Positions 1 to 8,758 are shown, counted from the stretch's first letter. The stretch: 64,000 bases of DNA from Microbacteriaceae bacterium (GCA_019638805.1 JAHBTA010000002.1:186001-250000), one strand, 5' to 3'. Notes: a model not told the origin generated them from the sequence alone. Made by a program: numbers and translations.

Positions 1-200
1 AGATCGCCCTCGCCCTGGTCGACGTGATCCGCTCGGGCGAGACGAACCGGCTGCGGGTGTGCGAGGCCGACGACTGCGACGGGCTCTTCGTCGACTTCTC
101 GCGCAACGGCTCAAAACGGTTCTGCAGCGTGCGCTGTGGCAACCGAATGAACATGATCGCGTTCCGCGAGCGGCAGGCCGCGGAAGACGACCCGCGCTAG
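1..200 (+). CDS. CGNR zinc-finger protein, C-terminal end (5' truncated)
   Basis: The reading frame enters from the left edge in frame 3 and ends at TAG 198-200, giving the last 65 residues. They show the CGNR zinc-finger layout: a Cys pair (C-E-A-D-D-C), then F-C-S-V-R-C-G-N-R close to the C-terminus. Proteins of this family usually have a stress-response N-terminal domain and are presumed DNA-binding regulators in actinobacteria; the N-terminal part is outside the window. The stop overlaps the stop of the convergent VanZ-like gene through a shared ctag. Confidence 0.85.
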   Translation, partial: IALALVDVIRSGETNRLRVCEADDCDGLFVDFSRNGSKRFCSVRCGNRMNMIAFRERQAAEDDPR

Positions 201-649
201 GCGGCCGGCGCCAGCCTCCGCCGCTCGCGCGACCGTCGGATCGCGGCGGGCCAGGTCACGATGAGCGCGATCAGCACCCCGGCGGATGCGCCCACCGAGT
301 TCGCGAGGATGTCGCGCGGGTCACTGACCCGGCTCGGGATGAACTGCTGAGCGAACTCGATGCCGCAGGTCAGCAGCACGCCGAGCAGGATCGCCAGCCA
401 CCACCGCCGCCGCCCGAGCAGCAGCAGGAAGAACAGCCCCACCGGAACGAACATCGCGACGTTGGACCAGAACTCCAGGAACGAGTAGGTCACCCACGAG
501 GTCGCCTCGTGCCGGGAGAGGAAACCCAGCAGGCGCCAGATGAGCGCGTTCGACCCCTCGTCGATGGGCTGCGGGCCGAGGGTGAGGAACGCCACGACGC
601 CCAGGTAGGCGAACGTCACCACGCTGAGGAACGGGTGGTGACGGAACAT
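197..649 (-). CDS. VanZ-like membrane protein
   Basis: A 150-residue protein with four or five hydrophobic segments and the conserved centre of VanZ-like proteins: L-T-L-G-P-Q-P near the first membrane segment, W-S-N-V-A-M-F-V-P-V-G-L in the middle and G-I-E-F-A-Q-Q near the end. The family includes the teicoplanin-resistance accessory VanZ, but most chromosomal members have no proven role. The start is placed at the ATG at 649 because it has a GAGG ribosome-binding site; an in-frame upstream start would add 22 low-complexity residues. Stop codons of this gene and the converging CGNR gene overlap. Confidence 0.8.
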   Translation of the reverse strand: MFRHHPFLSVVTFAYLGVVAFLTLGPQPIDEGSNALIWRLLGFLSRHEATSWVTYSFLEFWSNVAMFVPVGLFFLLLLGRRRWWLAILLGVLLTCGIEFAQQFIPSRVSDPRDILANSVGASAGVLIALIVTWPAAIRRSRERRRLAPAA

Positions 650-753
650 CGTCCCATCCTCGCGGATGGATCCTGCGGGATCGGTGGGTGCGGGCGGGTT
701 CTGGCTCGCCCGCACGCATACGATGATCTCCGGACGACCGGGAGGCCCACGCG

Positions 754-1941
754 ATGATCGCCGCGCGACTGCTGGACGTCCTGCTCGTCCTCCTCCTGCT
801 GGTGTTCCTGGGCGAGGGCCTGCGCAACGGCTTCGCCCGCAGCATCAGCACGATCGTGGGCATCGTGGCCGGCGGGGTCGCCGCGTTCTTCGCCATTCCC
901 CTGGTCGCGCAACTGCTGCCCGACCCGTTCTGGCGCACCGCCGCCACCATCGGGCTCGTGATCGCGCTGCTCGCCGGCGGGCACGCGGCCGGAAACGCGA
1001 TCGGCCGAGCGATCGCCGGACGGGTGGCCGAGAACGGGCTCGGCGTCGTGGATCGGCTGCTGGGCGCGCTCGCCAACCTGGTGACCTCAGCGCTCGTCAT
1101 GGCGCTCATCGCGGGGAGCGTCGCCGCGCTGGGCATCCCGCTGGTCTCCCCCGCGATCTCCGGATCGGTCGTTCTGCGCGCGATCGACGCGATCACCCCC
1201 GAACCCCTGGATGCCGGGCTCGCCCGCCTGCGCACGCTCGTCCTCGAACAGGGACTCCCGACCATCGGCGAGGCGCTCGGCGGCATCGCCGAATCTCCCG
1301 GTGTGCCCGATGTCGACACCGGAACCGACGCCCTCGCGGTTGCGGCCCAGTCCGTCGTGCGCATCAGCGGCACCGCCTACGCCTGCGGGCAGAACCAGTC
1401 GGGCACCGGGTTCGTGATCGCTCCCGATCGCATCGTCACCAATGCGCACGTCGTCGCCGGCGTCCCCGGACCCGTGGTCGAAGCGCCGAACGGGCAGGCG
1501 CTCGACGGCCGGGTCGTGTACTTCGATCCCGCCGACGATCTCGCGGTCATCGCGGTCGACGGGCTCACCGCCGCCCCCCTCGATCTCGCCGCTCCGCTCG
1601 GCCCGGGCGACGACGCCGTCGTCGACGGCTACCCCTACGGCGGTCCCTTCACGTCGGGACCCGCGCAGGTGCTCGCGATATCGACCGAGCGGCTCGAGGA
1701 CATCTACGGCAGCCGCTCGAGCACGCGCGAGGTCTACACTCTGGCCGCCGACATCGAGCCGGGCAACTCGGGCGGGCCGCTGCTCACCACCGACGGCGAC
1801 GTTGCGGGCGTGGTGTTCGCCCGCAGCGCCACCGACGACGACCTCGGGTACGCCATGACCAACACCGAGCTCGCCCCGGTGGCCCAACGCGCGCCCGGGC
1901 TCAGCACGGCGCTCGAGCCGGGCACCTGCGTGCGCGGCTGA
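754..1941 (+). CDS. marP: MarP-like membrane-anchored serine protease
   Basis: A 395-residue protein. Residues 1-150 form a CvpA-like domain with about four membrane segments; residues 195-395 are a trypsin-like protease domain facing the outside. The catalytic triad is visible as His232 (T-N-A-H-V-V), Asp262 (A-D-D-L-A-V) and Ser339 (P-G-N-S-G-G-P). Cys211 and Cys392 sit at the two ends of the protease domain, where Mycobacterium tuberculosis MarP (Rv3671c) has a regulatory disulfide. By family knowledge MarP is needed for acid and oxidative stress resistance, acting on cell-wall hydrolases. A GGAGG site at 741-745 supports the ATG; it is likely monocistronic. Confidence 0.85.
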   Translation: MIAARLLDVLLVLLLLVFLGEGLRNGFARSISTIVGIVAGGVAAFFAIPLVAQLLPDPFWRTAATIGLVIALLAGGHAAGNAIGRAIAGRVAENGLGVVDRLLGALANLVTSALVMALIAGSVAALGIPLVSPAISGSVVLRAIDAITPEPLDAGLARLRTLVLEQGLPTIGEALGGIAESPGVPDVDTGTDALAVAAQSVVRISGTAYACGQNQSGTGFVIAPDRIVTNAHVVAGVPGPVVEAPNGQALDGRVVYFDPADDLAVIAVDGLTAAPLDLAAPLGPGDDAVVDGYPYGGPFTSGPAQVLAISTERLEDIYGSRSSTREVYTLAADIEPGNSGGPLLTTDGDVAGVVFARSATDDDLGYAMTNTELAPVAQRAPGLSTALEPGTCVRG

Positions 1942-1981
1942 TCCGGGCTCCCGCATGCGCGGGGCGCCGCGGGCACGGGGC

Positions 1982-2344
1982 CTAGGCGTCCGGGTGGCGC
2001 ATGTACCACTCGGTGAAGGAACTCGCGCGCCCATCCGCGGCGAACCGGATGACCCACAGGTTGGCGTAGGTGCGGCCGTCCGAGTACCTCGTCTCGCCTG
2101 TGACGAAGGCCAGGTCGCCGTCGACTCCCGCCTCCGACCAGGTGAAGGTGTAGTCGCCAGGCTGGTCCTGATCCTCGATCCAGGCCGCCACGATGGCGTC
2201 CACGCCGCGGCGCGGGGTCGCGTAGGGGGCGGTGAGGTACTCCCCGTCGTCGGTGAACAGCGCCGCGATGTCGGCCGGGTCGTTCGAATCCCAGGCACGC
2301 AGGTAGCCGTTCATCCAAGCGGTGATCGTCGTCGAATCCGTCAT
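1982..2344 (-). CDS. SnoaL/NTF2-like domain protein
   Basis: A 120-residue protein with the cone-shaped NTF2 fold signature: an N-terminal helix (W-M-N-G-Y-L-R-A-W), D-I-A-A-L-F-T-D-D-G-E-Y, and strand-rich C-terminal half ending in F-T-E-W-Y-M-R. Such small proteins are ligand-binding or isomerase-like, and substrate cannot be read from sequence. The start ATG at 2344 has a TATACC element 7 nt upstream and no ribosome-binding site, so its mRNA may be leaderless; the longer upstream reading has atypical Pro/Arg-rich residues. It lies convergent to the protease gene. Confidence 0.7.
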   Translation of the reverse strand: MTDSTTITAWMNGYLRAWDSNDPADIAALFTDDGEYLTAPYATPRRGVDAIVAAWIEDQDQPGDYTFTWSEAGVDGDLAFVTGETRYSDGRTYANLWVIRFAADGRASSFTEWYMRHPDA

Positions 2345-2445
2345 GGCACCAGGTATACCCGTTGCCCCCGACGGAGCGGTGCGACGCGGGTGCGCATGCG
2401 GGGGTTGACGCCGCGGGCGGGGCGGTGCACCCTGGAACCAGATCA

Positions 2446-2496
2446 ACTCATCGCCCAGAAGAGCCGGAGTCATTGACCCGCCACTGGGCGATGAGT
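2446..2496. promoter_or_regulatory. 13-bp perfect inverted repeat upstream of the membrane-protein gene
   Basis: Arms actcatcgcccag (2446-2458) and ctgggcgatgagt (2484-2496) are exact reverse complements separated by 25 bp. The right arm is followed by tctttta and lies just before the ribosome-binding site of the gene starting at 2518. It could be an operator, a 5' leader hairpin or an attenuator-like terminator; the T-rich tail favours an RNA structure. Confidence 0.5.
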
Positions 2497-2517
2497 CTTT
2501 TATCGGAGAATGGCTCG

Positions 2518-3582
2518 GTGCCCTCCTCCATCGACTTCACCGCGCTGACCACGCCTTTGCCCCCCGAGCAGGTGCGCGCCTGGAAGGCGCAGGCCGTCGC
2601 GAGCGGGGCGCCGTGGGCGCGCCTGCAGCCCGCCGAGATCACCGCGCTGGCCATCGGCGCGCCCTTCCTCCTGCTCTTCGTGGCCACCGGAATGTCGATG
2701 ATCGGGACCTTCGCGTCGACCGCCGCGCAGTCCTCGTTCCCGGCCGCCGCGATCATGCCGGTCATCCTGGGCCTGATCATGATCGTGGCCCTGGGCGGCG
2801 CGGTCTTCACCCTGACCGCCCCGCTGCGCAAGACCTGGGAGCTGTGGGCACGCGTCGACGCCTTCGCGCGCGCCAACGGGATGACGTTCTCACCTCGGGA
2901 CGACGACCCCGCGTACCCGGGAACGATCTTCGGCCTCGGGCGCGAGCGGCACGCCGTGGATCACCTGCGCGCGGCGACCGGACGCTACCTGGACTTCGGC
3001 AACTACCGATACACCACGGGATCGGGGAAGAGCCGCCGCACCCACACCTGGGGCTTCCTGGCGTTCCACCTGGATCGCAGGATGCCGCACATGATGCTCG
3101 ACTCCGCGGCGAACAACAGCCTGCTGGGCAGCAACCTCCCGGTGTCGTTCCGAAAGGACCAGATCCTCTCGCTCGAGGGCGACTTCGACCGGCACTTCAC
3201 CCTGTACTGCCCGCGCGAGTACGAGCGCGACGCCCTGTACGTGTTCACCCCCGACCTCATGGCCCTGCTGATCGACGAGGCGGCGCCGTTCGATGTCGAG
3301 ATCGTCGACGACTGGATGTTCGTCTACTCGTCGAGGCCCTTCGGCACGGGTGACGCGAATCTGTATGCGCGCCTGTTCCGCATCATGGACACCGTGGGCG
3401 CCAAGACCCTGCGCCAGACCGACCGCTACCTGGACGAGCGCGTCGGCACCTTCGCCGCCAACGTCGTGGCACCCCAGGGCGCTCGGCTCACCCGTCGCAT
3501 CTCGGTGGGCGCGATCGTGGTCTTCGCCGCGATCGTCGCGATCTGGATCTGGGGCATCGCCAGCGGGTTCATCAACCGCTGA
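2518..3582 (+). CDS. Three-segment membrane protein of unknown function
   Basis: About 354 residues. Two membrane segments lie at roughly residues 41-64 and 76-98, then a soluble central domain rich in aromatic and charged residues (including Y-R-Y-T-T-G-S-G-K-S-R-R and D-Y/F motifs), then a third membrane segment just before the C-terminus. I do not recognise the family with confidence; the architecture resembles DUF3137-like actinobacterial proteins. GTG 2518 is chosen because GGAGA at 2505-2509 is well spaced; ATG 2491 lies inside the inverted repeat and lacks a ribosome-binding site. It runs towards the PrsW gene. Confidence 0.65.
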   Translation: MPSSIDFTALTTPLPPEQVRAWKAQAVASGAPWARLQPAEITALAIGAPFLLLFVATGMSMIGTFASTAAQSSFPAAAIMPVILGLIMIVALGGAVFTLTAPLRKTWELWARVDAFARANGMTFSPRDDDPAYPGTIFGLGRERHAVDHLRAATGRYLDFGNYRYTTGSGKSRRTHTWGFLAFHLDRRMPHMMLDSAANNSLLGSNLPVSFRKDQILSLEGDFDRHFTLYCPREYERDALYVFTPDLMALLIDEAAPFDVEIVDDWMFVYSSRPFGTGDANLYARLFRIMDTVGAKTLRQTDRYLDERVGTFAANVVAPQGARLTRRISVGAIVVFAAIVAIWIWGIASGFINR

Positions 3583-3604
3583 CGAGGATCGAGACGGACC
3601 GGGA

Positions 3605-5125
3605 TCAGGCTCCCGGAGTCTGCACTGGGGCGCGCTCTGCGGTCACCGCGGCCTGCCGAGGCTGGGACGCCGCGAGCACCCGGCGGGACTCGGAGACCTG
3701 GTAGAGCAGCACCTGCTCGTCCTTCTGCGACCCGATCATGTCGCGTCCGGTCACGATGCGGTTGCGTGTGAAGGCCAGGTGCGTCGCATCCCGGATGAAC
3801 TCCTTCATGACCGGCTTGAGCCCGTGCTTCTTGGCCCAGGTGCGTGCCTGCCGACGACCGGCCGGGGTGCCGACCATCTCGACCTCCTGCTCGTTGAGCC
3901 AGCCGGCAGCGGCGTACTCGGAGAGGTGGCGCTTGGTCATCTTCGCCTCGCTGCGCCGCAGCAGCAGCACGATCGCCACGGCGATCGCGAAGAGCGGAAC
4001 CTGCACGATCAGGTAGTAGCCGTAGAAGTCGTACACGACGAAAAGTGCGCCGTTCCACAGCATGTGCAGCAGGATCGCGGGGATCACTCCCACGATGAAC
4101 GCGCCGATCGAGAGCAGGATGCTGCCCTTGCGCGCCGCGAGACCGATCATGAGACCCGTGCAGCAGGTGAACATGACGTGCGAGAACGGAGCGAGGATGC
4201 CCCGGACGAAGAACGTCTCGCCGACGGTTCCGTCCAATCCGCCGGCCTCGGCGATCGAGACGGCGAAGTACTGGATGTTCTCGGTGAACGCGAACCCTCC
4301 GGCCACCGTCGTGGCGTACACGATTCCGTCGACCGGGCCGTCGAAGAAGCGGCGGCCGACGATGAAGATCAGCAGGACGCCGAGTCCCTTGGCGATCTCT
4401 TCGACGATCGGAGCCTGGACGACGACCTGCATGAGGATGGTCTTGTTGGTCGCGCCACCGCCCGCGGCGATCTGCTCCGAGACGTTGTAGTCCACGACAA
4501 GCGCCAGCAGAACGGCGACGCCCGCCCCCCACAGGAAGGCGAAGATGAGGCCGCTGCGCGGCTCCGGCTCCCAGCGATCGATGAACCAGACGCCGAAGAG
4601 CACGATCGCCAGCGGGATGAGTGCGAGAACACCACCGATGACCGTGAGCTCCGGGCCGACCGCGACGAGGAAGTACGCGAGGATCACGACGATGGCGAGC
4701 ACGGCCAGGATGAGACCGATCGTCACGAGCGCGATCGGACCGGGGCGCTTCTTGATCGGCTGGGCGAAGACCGGCTGCGCCGCCTGGGCGGCTGTCGCGG
4801 CGACGTCGGCCGGTGCCGACTCGGGGGTGTGGTCCACGCGGACGGCGCGCGGCGTGCCGTCCGCGGCGGGCGCGACGGTCGCGGCGGGGGAGGCAGTGGG
4901 AGCCAGGGGGCGTCCGGAGGCTGCGGGAGCGGCTGCAGCGGCGGCCGCGGCCTTCTTGGCCTCCTCCTCTGCTACCCGGGCTGCGGCTTGCGCCTGCTTG
5001 CCGACCGGACGCGCGCTCGGGTCGACCGCACCGGGACGCACTTCGGGCTTGTCGCGGGTCGGGCGTCCGCCGACCTTGTTGGCGGCGTCGGGCTGGTCGG
5101 CGGGCTTCTCATCGGACGTGGCCAT
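3605..5125 (-). CDS. PrsW-family intramembrane metalloprotease
   Basis: A 506-residue protein. Residues 1-125 are charged and Ala/Pro-rich, probably disordered and cytoplasmic; the rest holds about nine membrane segments. The PrsW active-site pattern is present: Glu242-Glu243 (P-I-V-E-E-I-A-K-G), Glu282-Asn283 (F-T-E-N-I-Q-Y) and His316 (P-F-S-H-V-M-F-T). PrsW in Bacillus performs site-1 cleavage of anti-sigma factor RsiW; the substrate here is unknown and no sigma/anti-sigma pair is adjacent. The start has a TAGGGT -10-like hexamer at 5132-5137, 6 nt upstream, and no ribosome-binding site, so the mRNA may be leaderless. The long disordered N-terminus is typical of actinobacterial homologues. 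Confidence 0.85.
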   Translation of the reverse strand: MATSDEKPADQPDAANKVGGRPTRDKPEVRPGAVDPSARPVGKQAQAAARVAEEEAKKAAAAAAAAPAASGRPLAPTASPAATVAPAADGTPRAVRVDHTPESAPADVAATAAQAAQPVFAQPIKKRPGPIALVTIGLILAVLAIVVILAYFLVAVGPELTVIGGVLALIPLAIVLFGVWFIDRWEPEPRSGLIFAFLWGAGVAVLLALVVDYNVSEQIAAGGGATNKTILMQVVVQAPIVEEIAKGLGVLLIFIVGRRFFDGPVDGIVYATTVAGGFAFTENIQYFAVSIAEAGGLDGTVGETFFVRGILAPFSHVMFTCCTGLMIGLAARKGSILLSIGAFIVGVIPAILLHMLWNGALFVVYDFYGYYLIVQVPLFAIAVAIVLLLRRSEAKMTKRHLSEYAAAGWLNEQEVEMVGTPAGRRQARTWAKKHGLKPVMKEFIRDATHLAFTRNRIVTGRDMIGSQKDEQVLLYQVSESRRVLAASQPRQAAVTAERAPVQTPGA

Positions 5126-5177
5126 GGCGACACCCTATCGGGAAGTTCCGCCGCGGGAAGGGTGCGCGGAATGGGTG

Positions 5178-5747
5178 TCAGGCCGCTGCGCGCTCCCGGC
5201 GTGCCGGGCGATCGTGCACCCCGTCGAAGACGCCCGCCCGGATCGCCTGGAAGACCTCGACGGCGGCCTGTGCCAGTCGCCCGTGGCTGCCCAGTACGGT
5301 GCGCCGGACCCGGGGCGCGTCCTGGATCGCGTAGCTTCCACCGTCGTCCACGACACGGGCTCCGAGCGATCGGGCCCACGCCGACGTGATCTCCCGGACG
5401 ACCGGGTCGGTCGACTCGACCCGCACCTCGTCACCCCGCACGAACGGGCGGGCGCGCACGAGCGACCGCGCGATGAGCCCGGGCCCGAGGTAGGTCACGA
5501 CCTGCTCGTCGCTGATCCATCCGGGCACGCCGAGCACGTCGTTCTGCGGCAGGAGCAGGAGCTCCGCGAGATCTCCGCCCGCGTCGCGCCAGGCGACCCG
5601 GTCGCGGGGCGCGAATCCGTTGGTGTCCGGGCCGGCCGCATCCACCACACCCACCACGAAGCCGCGGCCGCGGCGAGTGGGGCGCAGACGCAGCCACCCG
5701 GTCGTGGGCCGGGGCACGACGGCGCGCGAGTTCTGGGTCTCGTTCAT
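5178..5747 (-). CDS. Short MDR/quinone-oxidoreductase-like protein
   Basis: About 189 residues whose order of motifs follows zinc-free medium-chain dehydrogenases: a GroES-like part (F-V-V-G-V-V-D-A-A-G-P, then F-A-P-R-D-R-V-A), a middle L-G-P-G-L-I-A-R-S-L, and a remnant of the nucleotide-binding part (W-A-R-S-L-G-A-R-V-V). The protein is about 60% of normal MDR length and the Gly-rich AxxGxxG loop is missing (V-R-V-E-S-T-D-P-V-V in its place), so nucleotide binding is doubtful. It follows the oxidase gene at 5812 on the same strand. The start is uncertain (5747, 5777 or GTG 5789). Confidence 0.55.
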   Translation of the reverse strand: MNETQNSRAVVPRPTTGWLRLRPTRRGRGFVVGVVDAAGPDTNGFAPRDRVAWRDAGGDLAELLLLPQNDVLGVPGWISDEQVVTYLGPGLIARSLVRARPFVRGDEVRVESTDPVVREITSAWARSLGARVVDDGGSYAIQDAPRVRRTVLGSHGRLAQAAVEVFQAIRAGVFDGVHDRPARRERAAA

Positions 5748-5811
5748 CGGGTTCAGGGTCTTCGTGATCAGGATCATCACCTCGATCACTGAAACCGCGT
5801 GAACGCGGGTG

Positions 5812-7197
5812 CTATTCCCCGAAGACCTTCCCCGGATTCAGGAGGTTGTCAGGGTCGAAGACCCGCTTGACCGCGCGTTGCAGTGCGTACACGTCGTCGC
5901 CCAGCTCGTCGCGCAGCCACCGGCGCTTGAGCGTGCCCACCCCGTGCTCTCCCGTGAGGGTCCCACCCAGGCGCAGCGCCTCCCGGAAGACCGCGTCCGC
6001 TGCCGCCCAGACCACCTCGGGCACCTCCGCGAGGCCGGCATCCGCCGGGCCGGGCACCACGAAGTTCGGGTGCAGATTGCCGTCGCCGGCGTGCGCGACC
6101 GTCGGGATCTCGACCCCGTACTCCCGCTCGATCCGCTCGATCGCGGCGAACATCCCGGCGAGCGCGCTGCGCGGCACGGCGACGTCCTCGATGAGCACGG
6201 TCCCGAGCGCCGCGAGGGACGGGTGGAACGCGCGACGCACCTCGAACAGGCGCTCCGCCTCATCGCGATCCGCGGCGACCCGGACATCGCCCCCGTTCGC
6301 CCGCAGCACGGCGCCGACCGCGTCCGCGGAGGCAGCGGCGCCCGGACCGTCCGTCCGGACCAGGAGCATGCCGCCGGCGTCCCCCAGGTCGTCCCCCAGG
6401 TGCGCCCGGATGGCCGCGAGCGATCGGGCGTCGAGCAGTTCGAGGATCGCCGGCTGGACGCCCGACGCGACGACCGCGGATGCGGCGCGCGCCGCATCCT
6501 GTGCGCTCGCGAACCCTGCGGTGACGGTCGCATCCCCGCCGACCGGAACGGGACGCAGCCGCACGGTGGCCTCGACGATGACCCCGAGCGTCCCCTCCGA
6601 GCCGATCATGAGAGCGGTCAGGTCGTAGCCGGTCACGCCCTTGACCGTGCGGTGACCGAGCTCGATCAGTCGACCGTCGGCCAGCACGACCTTGAGGCCG
6701 AGCACCGCCTCGCGCGTCACGCCGTACTTCGCGCACAGCAGGCCGCCCGCGTTCGTCGCGATGTTCCCGCCGATCGTCGAGATCGCCCTGCTCGCGGGGT
6801 CGGGCGCGAACCACAGGCCATGCGCGGCGACCCGGGCGTTCAGATCCCCGTTCAGGACGCCCGGCTCGACGACCGCGAGCTCGTCGTCGACGGAGACCTC
6901 GAGAACGCGCGTCATGCGCTCGGTCGAGAGCACGATCTCGCCGACCGAGCCGATCGCCCCGCCCGCGAGACCGGTGCCCGCCCCGCGCGGTACGACGGGG
7001 ATGCCGTGCGCAGCCGCCCAGCGCATGGTCGCCTGCACCTGTGCGATGCTCTCGACCCGCACGAGGGCCAGCGGAGCACCGGGCGACATATGCCCCGACT
7101 GGTCCGCGCGCACGGCGTCGAGTGCGACGGGATCGGTCACCACCGCATCGCCCAGCTCCGCGCGGAGTTCGGAGAGCGTCAGGTCGTCGGCCGGCAC
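5812..7197 (-). CDS. FAD-binding oxidase, GlcD / D-2-hydroxyacid dehydrogenase type
   Basis: A 461-residue flavoprotein of the vanillyl-alcohol-oxidase fold. The FAD-pyrophosphate loop is P-R-G-A-G-T-G-L-A-G-G-A near residue 71; I-G-G-N-I-A-T-N-A-G-G-L and the G-Y-D-L-T-A-L-M-I-G-S-E-G-T-L-G element follow; the C-terminal substrate cap ends in G-E-H-G-V-G-T-L-K-R-R-W, the typical GlcD/D-lactate dehydrogenase signature. It probably oxidises a D-2-hydroxy acid such as glycolate or D-lactate; the exact substrate is not visible. GTG 7197 has TAGCCT at 7204-7209 six nt upstream, suggesting a leaderless mRNA. Divergent from the Ada-AlkA gene. Confidence 0.9.
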   Translation of the reverse strand: MPADDLTLSELRAELGDAVVTDPVALDAVRADQSGHMSPGAPLALVRVESIAQVQATMRWAAAHGIPVVPRGAGTGLAGGAIGSVGEIVLSTERMTRVLEVSVDDELAVVEPGVLNGDLNARVAAHGLWFAPDPASRAISTIGGNIATNAGGLLCAKYGVTREAVLGLKVVLADGRLIELGHRTVKGVTGYDLTALMIGSEGTLGVIVEATVRLRPVPVGGDATVTAGFASAQDAARAASAVVASGVQPAILELLDARSLAAIRAHLGDDLGDAGGMLLVRTDGPGAAASADAVGAVLRANGGDVRVAADRDEAERLFEVRRAFHPSLAALGTVLIEDVAVPRSALAGMFAAIERIEREYGVEIPTVAHAGDGNLHPNFVVPGPADAGLAEVPEVVWAAADAVFREALRLGGTLTGEHGVGTLKRRWLRDELGDDVYALQRAVKRVFDPDNLLNPGKVFGE

Positions 7198-7284
7198 GAT
7201 GCCAGGCTAGCCGCCGCGGGGCCCCGCTTCCGTCGTGTCCGATTCCCGCCAGTCGACGTCGGCGGCACGTGTCAGGCTTGCCGC

Positions 7285-8739
7285 ATGGAGCTGAGCTTCG
7301 AGACGCAGTACCGGGCGATGTCGGCCCGCGACGCGCGCTTCGACGGCCAGTTCATCGCGGGCGTGCTCACGACCGGCATCTACTGCCGGCCGAGCTGCCC
7401 CGCCCTCACACCACGGCCCGGAAACGTGCGCTTCTTCCGCACCGCCGCTGCCGCGCACGAGGCCGGGTTGCGCGCCTGCAAGCGATGCCAGCCCGATGCC
7501 GTGCCCGGCTCCCCCGAGTGGAAGCTGCGCGACGATCTCGCCGCCCGTGCCATGCGCCTGATCCAGGACGGCGTCATCGAACGCGACGGCGTCGACGGGC
7601 TGGCCCGTCGGCTCGGCTACACCCCGCGACACGTGTCGCGGGTCCTGCGGGACGAACTCGGGGCCGGCCCGCTCGCGCTGGCGAGGGCCCATCGCGCGCA
7701 GACCGCGCGGTCGCTGCTCGCCTCGACCGAGCTCCCCGTGAGCGACATCGCCTTCGCCGCGGGATTCGGCAGCCTGCGCCAGTTCAACGACACGATCTCA
7801 GCTGTGTACCGCGCGACCCCGCGCGAGCTCCGGACCCTGACCCGGCGCGGGAGGCAGGGGGCGGGTGCGCCGCTGGACGCCGCACCCGCCCCGGGCGAAC
7901 TGCGACTCCGGCTGCCCGCCCGCGCCCCCTTCGACGCCGACGGGCTGTTCCACTTCTTCGCCGCACATGCGATCCCCGGGCTGGAGGAGGGCGACGAGAC
8001 CGGGTTCTCCCGCACGCTCGTGCTGCCCGGCGGTCGGGCGCAGGTCCGGATCGCCCCCGACGCCGACCGGCCGGGGGTCCAGGTCGCCGCCCGACTCTCG
8101 GTGCTCTCCGACGCGCCCGCCCTGGTCGCGCGGGTGCGCCGCATGTTCGACCTGGACGCCGACTCGGCGGCGATCGACGAATCGCTGGCCGGGGACGACG
8201 CACTCGCCCCGCTCGTCGCGGCGGTCCCCGGCATCCGCATCGCGGGCAGTCCGGACGGCGAGGAGGCACTGTTCAGAACGCTCATCGGGCAGCAGATCTC
8301 GGTCGCCGCGGCGCGCACCGTGCTCGGGCGGCTCGTCTCCGACCTCGGCGACGGGGCGTTCCCGCGCGCGGCCGTGATCGCCGAGCGCGGGCATGAGGTC
8401 CTGCGCGGGCCCGCCGGGCGCATCGCCACGGTGCTGGGCGCCGCCCGAGCGATCGCGGCCGGAGATCTGCCCCTGGGGATCGAGACCCCGACCGACGAGT
8501 TGCGCGCATCGCTGCTGGCTCTTCCGGGCATCGGTCCATGGACCGCCGGGTACCTGGCGATGTCCGTTCTGGGTGCCCCCGACATCTTGCTCGCCGACGA
8601 TCTCGTGGTTCGGCACAGCGCTGCCGCGCGCGGGCTGCCCGCCACCGCGTCCGCCCTCGCGCGGTATGGCGAGCGCTGGGCGCCGTGGCGCAGCTACGCG
8701 ACCGCGCACCTCTGGCGGGCACGACCGCTGCGCACCTGA
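7285..8739 (+). CDS. alkA: Ada-AlkA fusion DNA-3-methyladenine glycosylase
   Basis: A 484-residue fusion. Residues 1-75 are the Ada metal-binding domain with the four Cys ligands C34, C38, C65 and C68 (Y-C-R-P-S-C-P and C-K-R-C-Q-P); C34 is the position methylated by phosphotriesters in Ada. Residues 85-185 are an AraC-type DNA-binding domain. Residues 200-484 are the AlkA glycosylase domain, with F-R-T-L-I-G-Q-Q-I-S, the helix-hairpin-helix L-P-G-I-G-P-W-T-A and the catalytic Asp in L-A-D-D-L. It lacks the O6-methylguanine methyltransferase domain, as usual in actinobacteria. It probably both senses alkylation and excises alkylated bases. A CAGGCT element at 7273-7278 is six nt before the ATG. 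Confidence 0.92.
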   Translation: MELSFETQYRAMSARDARFDGQFIAGVLTTGIYCRPSCPALTPRPGNVRFFRTAAAAHEAGLRACKRCQPDAVPGSPEWKLRDDLAARAMRLIQDGVIERDGVDGLARRLGYTPRHVSRVLRDELGAGPLALARAHRAQTARSLLASTELPVSDIAFAAGFGSLRQFNDTISAVYRATPRELRTLTRRGRQGAGAPLDAAPAPGELRLRLPARAPFDADGLFHFFAAHAIPGLEEGDETGFSRTLVLPGGRAQVRIAPDADRPGVQVAARLSVLSDAPALVARVRRMFDLDADSAAIDESLAGDDALAPLVAAVPGIRIAGSPDGEEALFRTLIGQQISVAAARTVLGRLVSDLGDGAFPRAAVIAERGHEVLRGPAGRIATVLGAARAIAAGDLPLGIETPTDELRASLLALPGIGPWTAGYLAMSVLGAPDILLADDLVVRHSAAARGLPATASALARYGERWAPWRSYATAHLWRARPLRT

Positions 8740-8745
8740 GCGCCC

Positions 8746-8751
8746 TATGCT
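8746..8751 (+). promoter_or_regulatory. -10-like element TATGCT, leaderless start of the glycosyltransferase
   Basis: TATGCT ends 7 nt before GTG 8759 and there is no ribosome-binding site. This spacing decides for GTG 8759 over ATG 8747, which would lie inside the promoter element. Confidence 0.5.
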
Positions 8752-8758
8752 CGCATCC

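Noticed and set aside
59..757. 232-residue plus-strand ORF at the left edge
   Set aside because: Its product is Arg/Pro-rich and antisense to the VanZ-like gene; the CGNR frame ending at 200 explains the first part.
2362..2517. Longer N-terminus for the membrane-protein gene at 2518
   Set aside because: The extra reading runs through the inverted repeat and gives a Pro/Arg/Gly-rich stretch without a ribosome-binding site.
5809..7284. N-terminal 490-residue extension of the Ada-AlkA gene
   Set aside because: This part is antisense to the FAD oxidase gene and has no domain; Ada-AlkA starts at 7285 with a -10-like element and the family's normal N-terminus.
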